Assembly: GCA_945889195.1 (NCBI GenBank)
Contig: CAMDBB010000004.1
Span: 62,001-126,000, forward strand
Reading direction: 5' to 3'
Source of the DNA: Bifidobacterium breve
GTDB lineage: Bacteria; Actinomycetota; Actinomycetes; Nanopelagicales; Nanopelagicaceae
Length of the DNA stretch: 64,000 nucleotides
A model generated the notes under the pieces. The model saw only the letters and a program-made list of their open reading frames with translations, was not told the origin of the DNA and did not search any database. The position numbers were made by a program, and so were the translations under genes. Shown in pieces: positions 26,562 through 34,820 of the stretch; the stretch's first letter is position 1; each line of letters starts with the position of its first letter.

Positions 26562-27818
26562 TCACTTTCTAATTTCATCCGCAAGGACTTTACCGACTCG
26601 TTCAATCAGGCCGATTACCAAAGCATTACCCATAAAGAATGCACGTCTCCCATCCTTCATTTGATTGCCTGCATGATCAACGCTTGTCCATCCGTCAGGA
26701 AATCCGTTTAAACGCTCGAGCTCCAAGGGGGTCAATCTTCGATAGCCCCGCTTTGTCTTGATAATGTGCTTGAAACGCGAGGGAGTAGAGCCTCCTTCAC
26801 CGGTAAGGATTGTTCGACTTGGGTTGGTTGGTAAGTCAGGAAATGCCATTTTCCCTTCTGCATAGTTGTAGGTGGTGCCGCTACCTTTGTGTGTTCGGGC
26901 AATACTTTTAGCTCCCTTTAGGTATTTCCACGCCTTTATTCGGTTCTCGTCCACCCAATATTCGTCTGGAACTTTAGAGTCTGGAATAAGCACATCCCCA
27001 AGGACAGTAGGTTTTTTTGACACTACCGCTTCAGTTTTGACTGTGTACGCAATTCCATTTGAATAATATCCAGACGTAAGAAATGGAGATTTATTTGTCT
27101 TTTTATTGAAAGAAGCGCTGATTCGATCGGCCGATTCATCCAAATGCACTTCATGCAGTTCATTCGAAAGGTCCTTAATTGGTAAAGCGCGAGCAAGTAT
27201 TCCTAATTTGGCAATGACTAATTCCGGAGAAGGCACTTTTGAGCCCTGCTTCAATTTGGTTGCAACAATAAAAACCCGAATGCGTCGTTGAGGGAAGCCG
27301 TACTCGGCAGCATTCACCACGCGCCATTCGATGTTATACCCAACATCGCCGAGAGTCTTCAGCATTACAGCAAAATCACGACCTCTTTGAGTAGATGGCG
27401 ATTTCAGGAGTCGATCGACATTTTCGAGAAATATAAACTTTGGCTTTTGGTCCTCAACAAGCCTTAGTATCTCCCACCACAGCACACCCTTTTTACCCTT
27501 TAGGCCCTGAGCACTGTTGAGAGATTTTGCAACGGAGTAATCCTGGCAGGGAAATCCACCAACCAAAAGATCAGTTTTTCCTGGCAGAGACTCAATCTGG
27601 GCAATATCTTGATTAATGTGACCCTCTGCTCCAAATCGCGCCACATAAACATCAGATGCATGCTGAACTTTTGTTGCAGGTTCCCATTGATTTGAAAAAA
27701 TTGTTTTCCAACCAGCTCGTGCGAGGCCAATGCGAAAGCCACCGACCCCTGCAAATAACTCCGCCACATTTCCGACAGGGTTCATGGGCTCCCTGAAACC
27801 TCTTGACTTGTAAGTCAC
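26562..27818 (-). CDS. DNA (cytosine-5-)-methyltransferase
   Basis: 418 residues, GTG start with GGAGG upstream. Canonical C5 motifs in order: I 'ELFAGVGGFRIGLARAGW' (F22-G27), IV 'VGGFPCQDYSVAKS' (P90-C91 catalytic Cys), VI 'FLENVDRLL' (E132-N-V134), VIII 'QRRIRVFIVA' (~177-186), and X 'FFMGNALVIGLIERVGKVL' near the C-terminus. The target-recognition region between VIII and IX is ~100 residues and gives no hint of the site. Converges with the defence operon two bases from its end. It probably marks self DNA for that module. Confidence 0.93.
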   Translation of the reverse strand: MTYKSRGFREPMNPVGNVAELFAGVGGFRIGLARAGWKTIFSNQWEPATKVQHASDVYVARFGAEGHINQDIAQIESLPGKTDLLVGGFPCQDYSVAKSLNSAQGLKGKKGVLWWEILRLVEDQKPKFIFLENVDRLLKSPSTQRGRDFAVMLKTLGDVGYNIEWRVVNAAEYGFPQRRIRVFIVATKLKQGSKVPSPELVIAKLGILARALPIKDLSNELHEVHLDESADRISASFNKKTNKSPFLTSGYYSNGIAYTVKTEAVVSKKPTVLGDVLIPDSKVPDEYWVDENRIKAWKYLKGAKSIARTHKGSGTTYNYAEGKMAFPDLPTNPSRTILTGEGGSTPSRFKHIIKTKRGYRRLTPLELERLNGFPDGWTSVDHAGNQMKDGRRAFFMGNALVIGLIERVGKVLADEIRK

Positions 27819-27939
27819 TTGTTACCTCCGCCCAGAAGCATAGGAACTTCCAGTGACAATAGGTGGGATCGACTCGCTGGCCATAGCCACTCCCTTCAAA
27901 GTATCCGTAAATTGGTGCAAATAGGCGTAACATCTTTAT

Positions 27940-28260
27940 GTGATTATAAGGAATCCCAAAGATCTTCTAACTGCTTGGGAAGAAGTTCATGGATTGCTTG
28001 AAAGTAAGGACTTAAGGTGGCGATTTCTCCACCATGAATGCATGAAAGATATTCTGAAGCATCGTCCCGAACGAATTGCCGTCGCGGTAAGGCGAAATTC
28101 CAAGCTTCATGACATCCTGGAGGACCTTTATGCACAGGACAATCGGACAAAAGAGTTTCTGGACAAGTACTACCCTTACAGGGATTCCCAACCTGAAGAA
28201 CTAGGAAGCCGTATTGAGCAACGAGAAAAAGATGGAGGACGTTGGGGTAGGCGATTCTGA
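27940..28260 (+). CDS. Small unknown protein at the edge of the defence block
   Basis: 106 residues, GTG start (an ATG at 27938 is followed at once by TGA). The sequence is helical and very charged ('LTAWEEVHGLLESKDLRWRFLHHECMKDILKHRP'), with a basic end (DGGRWGRRF). No family recognised. It diverges from the methyltransferase gene with 121 bp between the starts, so the two may share a regulatory region; it could be a controller protein, but no helix-turn-helix is evident. Confidence 0.55.
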   Translation: MIIRNPKDLLTAWEEVHGLLESKDLRWRFLHHECMKDILKHRPERIAVAVRRNSKLHDILEDLYAQDNRTKEFLDKYYPYRDSQPEELGSRIEQREKDGGRWGRRF

Positions 28261-28320
28261 TGACTTGTATTTTAAAGAACAGTTACCTTCTTTTTGAGGA
28301 TTCAGGTGTTAACTACCCCC

Positions 28321-28716
28321 ATGCAACTACTTAGACGACTTGCTCAGATAGTTCTGGGTTTTGCTCTTGGCTATGCCGGGGTGGGGCATCTGGGGGCTAA
28401 TCGGGTGGAGTTTCAGGCGCAGGTTCCGAGTGTGTTTAAGGAGTATGCCGATTTTGTGGTGGTGGCATCTGGAGTAGTTGAGATTGCGTTGGGGAGTGCG
28501 CTGTTGGTGCTGTGGAGATATCGAGTGGTGGTGGGTTGGATAGTTGCAGCCTTCTTTGTGGCGATCTTTCCGGGAAATATCTCGCAATATGTGAATGGGA
28601 TTGACGCATTTGGTTTAGATAGCGATACATCGCGCTTGGTGCGATTGTTCTTTCAACCGTTATTGGTGGTGTGGGCCTTGTGGTCTACGGGGGCGTGGCG
28701 CAGTTTAAAGAGGTAG
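28321..28716 (+). CDS. DoxX-like membrane protein
   Basis: 131 residues from the ATG at 28321. Four hydrophobic helices, with 'GYAGVGHLGANR' in the first and 'FVAIFPGNISQYVNG' in the third, parallel the DoxX-like protein at 14748-15179 ('TGLGHFIV', 'IAVYPANINMAI'), so the two are distant paralogues. Convergent with the UPF0114-like gene one base apart. Function unknown. Confidence 0.65.
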   Translation: MQLLRRLAQIVLGFALGYAGVGHLGANRVEFQAQVPSVFKEYADFVVVASGVVEIALGSALLVLWRYRVVVGWIVAAFFVAIFPGNISQYVNGIDAFGLDSDTSRLVRLFFQPLLVVWALWSTGAWRSLKR

Positions 28717-28717
28717 A

Positions 28718-29215
28718 TCAAACTTGCTCGATACGCGCCTTTTTAGGTGGTTTCTGAGATGGGTCTTTGCGAGTGGCATAGCTAAAGAGGGCAAGGCCTG
28801 CCACAAGAGCGCCGGCGCCTACTCCGTAGGAGATGACATCTGAGGCGCGATTGGAATCTACATAAACGCCAACGAAGATAACGGCGATGATGGCAACTAC
28901 GACGCCGATGAGCTTGGACTTTAAATCATCGAGGTCATGTACTTGTAGCCAGACTGGGACTTCGAGATCTTCATCGATAAAGAGTTCATAGAGGCCATAG
29001 CCGATAACAAGAAGGACGGTGCCGAGCAAGATCGCATCTACGGCGGTGAGTACTTCAACGATGGTGAGCTTTAACTTGGTGCCTTCGTTGATGACATCGA
29101 TGCCGACTCGCACCATGGCAACTGAGCCTTGCACCATGAGAAGGATGGCGCCCAAGATAGAGGCCATAGCGGGAACAAAGACGGCGTAGCGAGTAAAGGC
29201 CAGGATGCGATTCAT
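28718..29215 (-). CDS. YqhA/UPF0114-like membrane protein
   Basis: 165 residues. Three or four transmembrane segments, with the block 'VEVLTAVDAILLGTVLLVIGYGLYELFI' typical of the UPF0114/YqhA family of integral membrane proteins. The C-terminus ends in a basic tail (KKARIEQV). Function unknown across the family. It shares an intergenic region with the divergent membrane gene at 29314. Confidence 0.75.
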   Translation of the reverse strand: MNRILAFTRYAVFVPAMASILGAILLMVQGSVAMVRVGIDVINEGTKLKLTIVEVLTAVDAILLGTVLLVIGYGLYELFIDEDLEVPVWLQVHDLDDLKSKLIGVVVAIIAVIFVGVYVDSNRASDVISYGVGAGALVAGLALFSYATRKDPSQKPPKKARIEQV

Positions 29216-29313
29216 AGAGTTAAGGGTAGGGGATGCGTTGGGTCTAGCTGTGGATGTGGGTTGCGCCAGTTCGAAGTAGGTACTTTGTCGGGGGCAGGAC
29301 CTACTGTTATCTC

Positions 29314-29610
29314 ATGTTCGATGTGCTGGCAGGGATTCCACTCTGGGTCGTCTTTGTGCCCATCACGATGGTGATCGCGTATTTCAAAGGTAGACGTCTG
29401 GTGTTATGGGGAGTCCTTGGGTATCTGGCAGGGCCGCTAGCGATAGTGATTGTCTTGGTGCTCTCGAAGTTACCGCGTAAAGAGTATGGATGGTTATTAG
29501 GGTTACAGAATAAAGTGGCTTCGAAGTCGATAGAAAAGAAGTTTGAGGATTTAGGTTCTCCTGATGATTTCTTACGTGAGATTGATAAAGATCAAAAAGA
29601 TGAGAAGTAG
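29314..29610 (+). CDS. Small membrane protein
   Basis: 98 residues from the ATG at 29314 (MFDVLAGIPLWVVFVPITMVIAYF); the frame extends left to 29254 without a better start. Two hydrophobic segments (~5-25, ~32-55) are followed by a charged cytoplasmic tail (KSIEKKFEDLGSPDDFLREIDKDQ). Located 9 bp before the DUF4236 gene and probably co-transcribed. No family recognised. Confidence 0.6.
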   Translation: MFDVLAGIPLWVVFVPITMVIAYFKGRRLVLWGVLGYLAGPLAIVIVLVLSKLPRKEYGWLLGLQNKVASKSIEKKFEDLGSPDDFLREIDKDQKDEK

Positions 29611-29619
29611 GTTGGTGGC

Positions 29620-30666
29620 ATGAGTCTTCGCTTTAGAAGGTCGATGAAGTTGCTGCCTGGTATGCGGCTGAACTTCGGTAAAGAGACAGTTGGTCTCTCA
29701 TTTGGCGTGCCGGGCGCTCGCTACACGATGAACTCAAAGGGGCGTAGATCATTTAGTACGGGTATTCCTGGAACTGGTTTATATAACATTGAAACGTTAA
29801 GTAGTGGAACGCGTAGCGGTGGTGAGCAATCATCAGCTGAGCAAATGTGGGAAGAGACTGATCCGTGGAAGGGGCCGCCGGCTCCGGGGTTATTTTCGGG
29901 TAAGGCAGAGCGGGCGCTGAACGCTTTCTTATTGGATATCTATAACTCCGAGCATCCTGATGACGCAGGTTCTGTCATTGAGAAAGCTGCTGCCTTACGC
30001 GCAGAGCATGAGAAGTTGAGATATCCGCTTGAGTTGATCTCTTTCTTGCATGGAATTACCGATGACAAGTGGGAAGACGAGGCAGCCGAATGGGGTGCGG
30101 GGTTGTGGCAGTACCGTGAATTGGTCTTTAACGATAAGTATGTGCGTAAGTACTTCTCGGGGATTAAGCCATCGGTAACTATTTCACCGGGGATTACAAC
30201 GCAGCTGCATTACAACGAGCAGACCTTGGGATTTATCTGGGCGGAGGTGTTGCAGGGGCAGGGCAAGTTTGAAGAGGCTGTGGCGGTATTGACTGCGATT
30301 GCACCTGATCAGATGGTGGCGATATCACTTGCAGATATTGAGATATCGGCAGGGGATTTTGATGGAGCGATTGAGACGACAGAAGATATTGAAGTCTTTG
30401 ATGATGCAACGGCGATGTTGATGGTCTTGCGTGGTGTGGCATTTCGCGAGAAGGGGATGCACGAGGCAGCAGTTGAGTGCTTTAAGCGGGCGTTGAAGGG
30501 GAAAGAGATGCCTGAGGCGTTGGTGCATCGTGCCTTATTTGAGCGCGGGGTTACCTATGGCTTGATGGGTAAGAAGGCGATGGGCGTGAAAGATCTCGAG
30601 AAGATTTTGGTAGATGAACCTAACTACCCAGAGGTTGAGAAGAAGTTAGCTGAGTTGAAGAAGTAA
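29620..30666 (+). CDS. DUF4236 domain protein with TPR-like C-terminus
   Basis: 348 residues. The first ~55 residues (LRFRRSMKLLPGMRLNFGKE...GLSFGVPGARYTMNSKG...TGIPGTGLY) are the DUF4236 signature. The C-terminal ~140 residues contain TPR-like helical pairs (e.g. 'GKFEEAVAVLTAIAPDQ', 'GDFDGAIETTEDIEVF', 'GMHEAAVECFKRALKG', 'MGVKDLEKILVDEPNYPE'). DUF4236 proteins are of unknown role and occur with varied C-terminal domains. Ends at a strong terminator. Confidence 0.82.
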   Translation: MSLRFRRSMKLLPGMRLNFGKETVGLSFGVPGARYTMNSKGRRSFSTGIPGTGLYNIETLSSGTRSGGEQSSAEQMWEETDPWKGPPAPGLFSGKAERALNAFLLDIYNSEHPDDAGSVIEKAAALRAEHEKLRYPLELISFLHGITDDKWEDEAAEWGAGLWQYRELVFNDKYVRKYFSGIKPSVTISPGITTQLHYNEQTLGFIWAEVLQGQGKFEEAVAVLTAIAPDQMVAISLADIEISAGDFDGAIETTEDIEVFDDATAMLMVLRGVAFREKGMHEAAVECFKRALKGKEMPEALVHRALFERGVTYGLMGKKAMGVKDLEKILVDEPNYPEVEKKLAELKK

Positions 30667-30711
30667 AAAACCCGCAGATTGCTCTGCGGGTTTTTCTCTG
30701 TAGCTTGCGCT
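30666..30711 (+). terminator. Rho-independent terminator; second copy of a repeated element
   Basis: CCCGCAGA (30671-30678) pairs with TCTGCGGG (30683-30690) and is followed by TTTTT. The hairpin with its flank CTCTGTAGCT is nearly identical to the one at 17861-17906, 12.8 kb away in the same orientation. Confidence 0.85.
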
Positions 30712-31044
30712 AAAGAGCAATCCACTGACTCTGGTGTCAAAAAGGTAGCACACTCTAGCTGCACCGCTCTGACGTGAGCTAAAGATATCAGAGGCTCTAT
30801 CGTGACTGAGAGTAATCATCAATCTGCACAGTTATTACATTCAGTTCTCAGTTTAACGAATATGCACTGCTAAGATTTTTCATGTGTTGCAGCGCTAGGT
30901 TGGCAAACCTGAATTAAAAAGCGAAGTAATGCTGGAGGTGGGGAAAAGTGGGCTCTGATGGGCCCACTTTTTATCACTCAGTGAGCGCTTTGGCGCAATA
31001 GCCGCTACGCTATAAAAAGTAATTAACTAGCTAAGGAGAACATC
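30667..31044. other. Gene-poor stretch with two hairpins and a possible small RNA
   Basis: No protein gene is supported here. It holds the terminator at 30671-30695, then AT-rich sequence, then a purine-rich segment at ~30880-30943 that leads straight into a second strong terminator (AAAAGTGGGC/GCCCACTTTT, 30944-30971). A terminator with no gene before it suggests a short non-coding transcript. TAAGAT at 30871 could be its -10, but no good -35 is seen. Confidence 0.4.
30944..30974 (+). terminator. Rho-independent terminator, orphan
   Basis: AAAAGTGGGC pairs with GCCCACTTTT over an 8-base loop and ends in TTTTT. The preceding gene already has a terminator at 30671, so this one probably ends a separate small transcript. 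Confidence 0.75.
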
Positions 31045-31194
31045 ATGGGCGCATGCCAGTGTGGATATACGACAGATCCAGAGAAGAACTGCAACGGAAC
31101 ACATAACGTGGTCAAGGCTGTTAAGGCTGACATGATTGCAAAGCTTGAGGCGAGCGGCCATGCGGAGGCAGCGGAGATCTTAAAAGCCAAGTAA
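31045..31194 (+). CDS. CDGSH-like small iron-sulfur protein; island insertion site
   Basis: 49 residues, ATG at 31045 with AAGGAG 10 bases upstream. The core CQCGYTTDPEKNCNGTH follows the CDGSH-type ligand pattern C-x-C...C-x-G-(S/T)-H, although with one fewer residue in part of the spacing and N for D, so a [2Fe-2S] cluster is likely but not certain. The last 9 codons (EAAEILKAK) are duplicated at 53163-53190, where a 22-kb island ends. The gene is intact. Cellular role unknown. Confidence 0.7.
   Translation: MGACQCGYTTDPEKNCNGTHNVVKAVKADMIAKLEASGHAEAAEILKAK
31167..31194 (+). repeat. Left direct repeat (att-like) of the catabolic island
   Basis: 28 bp, starting GGCAGCGGAGATCT and ending GCCAAGTAA, forming the 3' end of the CDGSH-like gene including its stop codon. 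It matches 53163-53190 at 27 of 28 positions; the only difference (T/C at 31180) is silent (Leu TTA/CTA). Confidence 0.85.
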
Positions 31195-31256
31195 TTCCGT
31201 TGTGCCTGTAAGGAGCAGAGTAGGTAGAGACAACGTTCAGTGGATAGAATCCAATT

Positions 31257-33206
31257 GTGGCGAGTGATACTCCAAAGTTTTTTGCAGGCATGGAAAGAAA
31301 ACCAACATGGGGCCCAGATGCCAATAGTGGTAGAGCCTTAAGGGAGTTTTTTGAGGTAATTAAAGCTAATCACCAGATTGAAGATTTACAGCAATTGCAC
31401 AGGTGGTCAGTTGAAAAATCAAGTTTGTTTTGGTCCGAGGTGTGGAATTTTTTTGGAGTCATTGGTGAACAAGGCAATCTGACTCAGGTAACGGGAAAAT
31501 TGCCCGAGGCCAACTACTTTCCAGAGGCAAGATTGAGCCATCTGGAGAACCTTTTGGCTGGCGGCGGATCAGTTTCTGTTGTTTCAGAATCAGATGGCAA
31601 AAATCTTGGAGTGGAGCTAAGCCATATAGATTTGGTAGATAAAGTGTCGGCGCTAGCCAAGACTTTTCTTGATTATGGAGTAGGCGAGCTTGACCGGGTT
31701 GTGGCAATTCTGCCGATCGGGATAGAAGTTTTGGTTACTACATTGGCAAGCTTTGAAGTTGGAGCCACAGTAGCCACAGCCTCCCCTGAGTTCGGTTCGG
31801 AAGCAATTATTGCGCGCTTTGCTCAGCTGGAACCAAAGGTGCTGGTCTTTAGTGATTCATATTTGTGGCAAGGTAAAGAGATAGATCGCAGTGAGATTGT
31901 GGCCCAAGTCGCCAAAGCGCTACCTTCGTTAAAATTAGTTATTGGTACAAGCGCAAATAAAGAACTTCCAGAAAGTGTTTTATGGGAGAGCGCCACTTCA
32001 GCTCCAGGGCAGATGAGATTTACCCGAAGGGGCTTCAACCATCCGGCTTATGTCCTATTCACTTCAGGGACAACGGGTGCCCCAAAAGGATTACTTCATA
32101 GAAGTGGGGGAATTTTATTAAAGCATTTAGTCGAAATGAAGTTGCATTGCGATGTTAGAGCCGGCGATCGGGTCTCTTTCTACACAACAACTGGCTGGAT
32201 GATGTGGAATTGGGATCTCTCCATCCTAGCCACGGGCGCAGATTTAGTTTTATATGACGGATCCCCAACTTTCCCAGATTCACTGCGTTTATTTCATTTT
32301 GCCAAAGAGCAGAATTTGACCCATCTAGGTCTCTCGGCTCGGTTATTGGATTTAATCCGTGAGCAGCACTCCGACTTAAAGAGTCTGGGTGAGTTACCCA
32401 ACTTGCGAGTCATTATGGTCACTGGCTCTCCACTTTCCCAGACAACAGGTCAATGGCTAAGTGACCAATTTGGTGGCAGAGTTTTAATCGCTCCATTTTC
32501 TGGAGGTACAGATTTGGTTGGATCGTTTATGGGGCCGAATCCACTTCTTCCATACTTTGCAGGTCAAATGCAAGGCGCTCTGCTGGGGATGGATATTGAT
32601 TGCTGGACGGAGCAAGGAGAGCCTTGTGAAGTTGATCAGATTGGTGAATTGGTGTGTAAATCTCCATTCCCAACAGTTCCCCTGGGGATTTGGGCTGATT
32701 CAAGTGGCAAAAGATTTGAGGAAGCTTACTTTCATCGCTGGATGAATATCTGGGTACATGGTGATTTGGTTTCACGAACTCGGGAGGGCGGTTATGTAGT
32801 TCATGGAAGATCCGATGCGACCTTAAATGTAGGCGGAGTACGCATCGGAACCGGTGAGATTTACACTGCCCTCGAGCCCTTTGAAGAGATATCTGGTGCT
32901 CTTGCCTTTACCCAACCTTGGAATGAAAATGAGCGAATTACCCTATTGATTGTTGCATCTGACGTCAGAGATCGTGAAGGTTTTGTAAAACTCATTAAGT
33001 CTGAGATTAAGAGCAAGTGCTCTCCACGGCATATACCGGGTGAGGTTTTCTTTGTCTCGGATTTACCTCGCACATTTAACGGAAAGCTAGCTGAAGTTGC
33101 TGTATCAGATTTGGCGCATAGACGACCAATCAGGAATCTGACCTCACTAGTTAATCCCGAAGTCTTGGCTGAAATCGAGAAAACTATTTTCAATTCTCTT
33201 AATTAA
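31257..33206 (+). CDS. Acetoacetyl-CoA synthetase-like AMP-forming acid-CoA ligase
   Basis: 649 residues, GTG start. ANL-superfamily blocks: 'YVLFTSGTTGAPKGLLHRSGG' in two parts (P-loop-like motif), 'TTTGWMMWNW', 'HGDLVSRTREGGYVVHGRSDATLNVGGVRIGTGEIY', and the C-terminal Lys in 'TFNGKLAE'. The N-terminal 'SVEKSSLFWSEVWNFFGVIG' and TTTGWMMWN are typical of acetoacetate-CoA ligase. It may activate acetoacetate or another short keto acid released by the island pathway. First plus-strand gene inside the left repeat, 62 bp from it. No operator palindrome precedes it, only a lone GTTCA at 31235. Confidence 0.85.
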   Translation: MASDTPKFFAGMERKPTWGPDANSGRALREFFEVIKANHQIEDLQQLHRWSVEKSSLFWSEVWNFFGVIGEQGNLTQVTGKLPEANYFPEARLSHLENLLAGGGSVSVVSESDGKNLGVELSHIDLVDKVSALAKTFLDYGVGELDRVVAILPIGIEVLVTTLASFEVGATVATASPEFGSEAIIARFAQLEPKVLVFSDSYLWQGKEIDRSEIVAQVAKALPSLKLVIGTSANKELPESVLWESATSAPGQMRFTRRGFNHPAYVLFTSGTTGAPKGLLHRSGGILLKHLVEMKLHCDVRAGDRVSFYTTTGWMMWNWDLSILATGADLVLYDGSPTFPDSLRLFHFAKEQNLTHLGLSARLLDLIREQHSDLKSLGELPNLRVIMVTGSPLSQTTGQWLSDQFGGRVLIAPFSGGTDLVGSFMGPNPLLPYFAGQMQGALLGMDIDCWTEQGEPCEVDQIGELVCKSPFPTVPLGIWADSSGKRFEEAYFHRWMNIWVHGDLVSRTREGGYVVHGRSDATLNVGGVRIGTGEIYTALEPFEEISGALAFTQPWNENERITLLIVASDVRDREGFVKLIKSEIKSKCSPRHIPGEVFFVSDLPRTFNGKLAEVAVSDLAHRRPIRNLTSLVNPEVLAEIEKTIFNSLN

Positions 33207-33212
33207 CGAGAT

Positions 33213-33665
33213 TTACCTCTGAAATATTGCATCAACCTCAACTGGGCTGTTGAGGGGGAGTGATTTAACTCCGATGGCAGTCCTGGCATGAGAACCAATC
33301 TCTGGACCAAAGACCTCCAGAAATAACTGACTTGCACCGTGAGCGACTAGATGTTGATCCGTGAAATTATCTGCACTAGCTACATAAACTGCGATTCGCG
33401 CCACCTGTTTAATCTTGTTTAGCGATCCCAACTCAGCCTTAAGAGATTTTAAAATGTTGATGGCACATTGACGACCGCACTCTTGGGCAACTTCCAACGA
33501 AACTTGGCTTCCTACTAGGCCAGTAGCCACCAACTTGCCATCACGCATGGCAACTTGCCCAGAGACATAAAAGCTATTCTCAAGGTCTGCAACTGGCTTA
33601 AGCGCCATCGTGGCAGGGTAATTGGCCGTTAGCGCAATGGAATCCAACACTTCATCAGGCGTCAT
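33213..33665 (-). CDS. RidA/YjgF-family protein
   Basis: 150 residues. RidA-like fold with 'SFYVSGQVAMRDGKLVATGLVG' and the C-terminal 'SHARTAIGVKSLPLNSPVEVDAIF' carrying the conserved arginine (R-T) that binds the substrate carboxylate. RidA enzymes hydrolyse 2-imino acids made by PLP enzymes to keto acids plus ammonia. It is 18 bp downstream of the D-threonine-aldolase-like gene, which supports a role in clearing its enamine/imine product. A second RidA-like gene is at 47573. Confidence 0.87.
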   Translation of the reverse strand: MTPDEVLDSIALTANYPATMALKPVADLENSFYVSGQVAMRDGKLVATGLVGSQVSLEVAQECGRQCAINILKSLKAELGSLNKIKQVARIAVYVASADNFTDQHLVAHGASQLFLEVFGPEIGSHARTAIGVKSLPLNSPVEVDAIFQR

Positions 33666-33683
33666 TTGTCTTTTTCCTATTCA

Positions 33684-34820
33684 TTATCGTGAAGCGCCTG
33701 GAGCGAAGGTGCGCCAGCGATTGATAACTTCACCTTTACTAACTACAACGGATTCGTTGAGGCTTGAGAAGGTTGTGCATACGTGGTTAGGGATTATTTG
33801 AATCTGTTCACCAATATCTAATGAGCTCGGTTTGCCATCACCCATCCATGTGAGCATGCCATGCTCCTCGGATAACCGTTCGATTATCCAACCATTTTTT
33901 CCAATTATCATCCCGTGGCCAGGATATTCGTCACGATGCTCTTTCGCGGGTAGCAGATCGGCGCTCAGGGATTTTGATCCAGCATCTATCACGGCTGTCG
34001 TTGAAGTTGGCCGACTAACTACGGTAGATAAAATTCGGACTGCACAACTTTGGAGGTTAGCGTTTCCAAGGGCAATTTGCCCCAAATCATTAAAGGCAAA
34101 AATCCCAGGTCTGATTTGATTAACTCCTGTGACAGTTGCGGCGACTCTGGCGGAGGCACTTGACCCCATAGAGACACGAGAAATCTCAACTCCAGCGGAA
34201 TTGATCGCTTGGGACGTCCCCACCATCATCTCGGAAACCTTTTTTGCTGCGGCAATCATGGAGACCTTATCTGGCGCGCCATAGACAGTGCCTTCGTGCG
34301 TCATCACTCCAACAACCTTAACTCCTGGAACAGCGTTTATTGTCTGTGCAATCTTTGGTGCATCCGCCGGAAGAACGCCATCTCTGCCTAAGCCCGTATC
34401 GATGATTAGAAGAACAGAGCAAACCTGAGAGTGAGCTGCAAAAACCTCGCCAATTGATTTTGCACCAGCAACGCTATCCACAGCTAAAGTTAAATCAATA
34501 GAGGTTGAAAGAATTCGCGCACGTTCAACCTTGCTTGCGCCAATGACAGGGTAAGCGACAGTGATTTTCTTTACTCCCGCACTGGCAAAGCCTTCGGCTT
34601 CACCTACTTTTGCAACACAGAGGCCATCGCAACCTAGTTCCTGCTGGAGTAATCCAATTTCAGGAGTTCTGTGCGTCTTAGCATGTGGCTGGAGAGATAC
34701 CCCGTTTGCGTGGCAAATTTTCAAAAGTTCGTTGACATTAGCTTTAAGAATATCTATATCTAGAACCAATGAAGGTGTATCGATAAAGCTATTCAATTCG
34801 AATTCACCTGTGGTGAGCAT
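33684..34820 (-). CDS. D-threonine aldolase / D-serine dehydratase-like PLP enzyme
   Basis: 378 residues from the ATG at 34820, which overlaps the IclR stop (TGATG). Fold type III PLP enzyme: Lys48 in 'QPHAKTHRTPEIG' is the Schiff-base lysine of the alanine-racemase-like barrel. The C-terminal beta domain has 'YPGHGMIIG' and 'IIPNHVCTT'; the His and Cys of the latter are the metal site in D-serine dehydratase/D-threonine aldolase. It would act on a D-beta-hydroxy-amino acid, giving glycine plus aldehyde, or a keto acid. Co-transcribed with iclR and ridA. Confidence 0.87.
   Translation of the reverse strand: MLTTGEFELNSFIDTPSLVLDIDILKANVNELLKICHANGVSLQPHAKTHRTPEIGLLQQELGCDGLCVAKVGEAEGFASAGVKKITVAYPVIGASKVERARILSTSIDLTLAVDSVAGAKSIGEVFAAHSQVCSVLLIIDTGLGRDGVLPADAPKIAQTINAVPGVKVVGVMTHEGTVYGAPDKVSMIAAAKKVSEMMVGTSQAINSAGVEISRVSMGSSASARVAATVTGVNQIRPGIFAFNDLGQIALGNANLQSCAVRILSTVVSRPTSTTAVIDAGSKSLSADLLPAKEHRDEYPGHGMIIGKNGWIIERLSEEHGMLTWMGDGKPSSLDIGEQIQIIPNHVCTTFSSLNESVVVSKGEVINRWRTFAPGASR

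Noticed and set aside
20546-27818. DISARM system
   Set aside because: A PLD, an SNF2 helicase and a C5 methylase are present, but the DUF1998 protein (DrmB) and DrmA are not, and a GHKL ATPase is present instead.
31235-31250. Fourth IclR-type operator before the acyl-CoA ligase gene
   Set aside because: Only the GTTCA half is present; the other arm reads AGAAT, and a single 5-mer is expected by chance.
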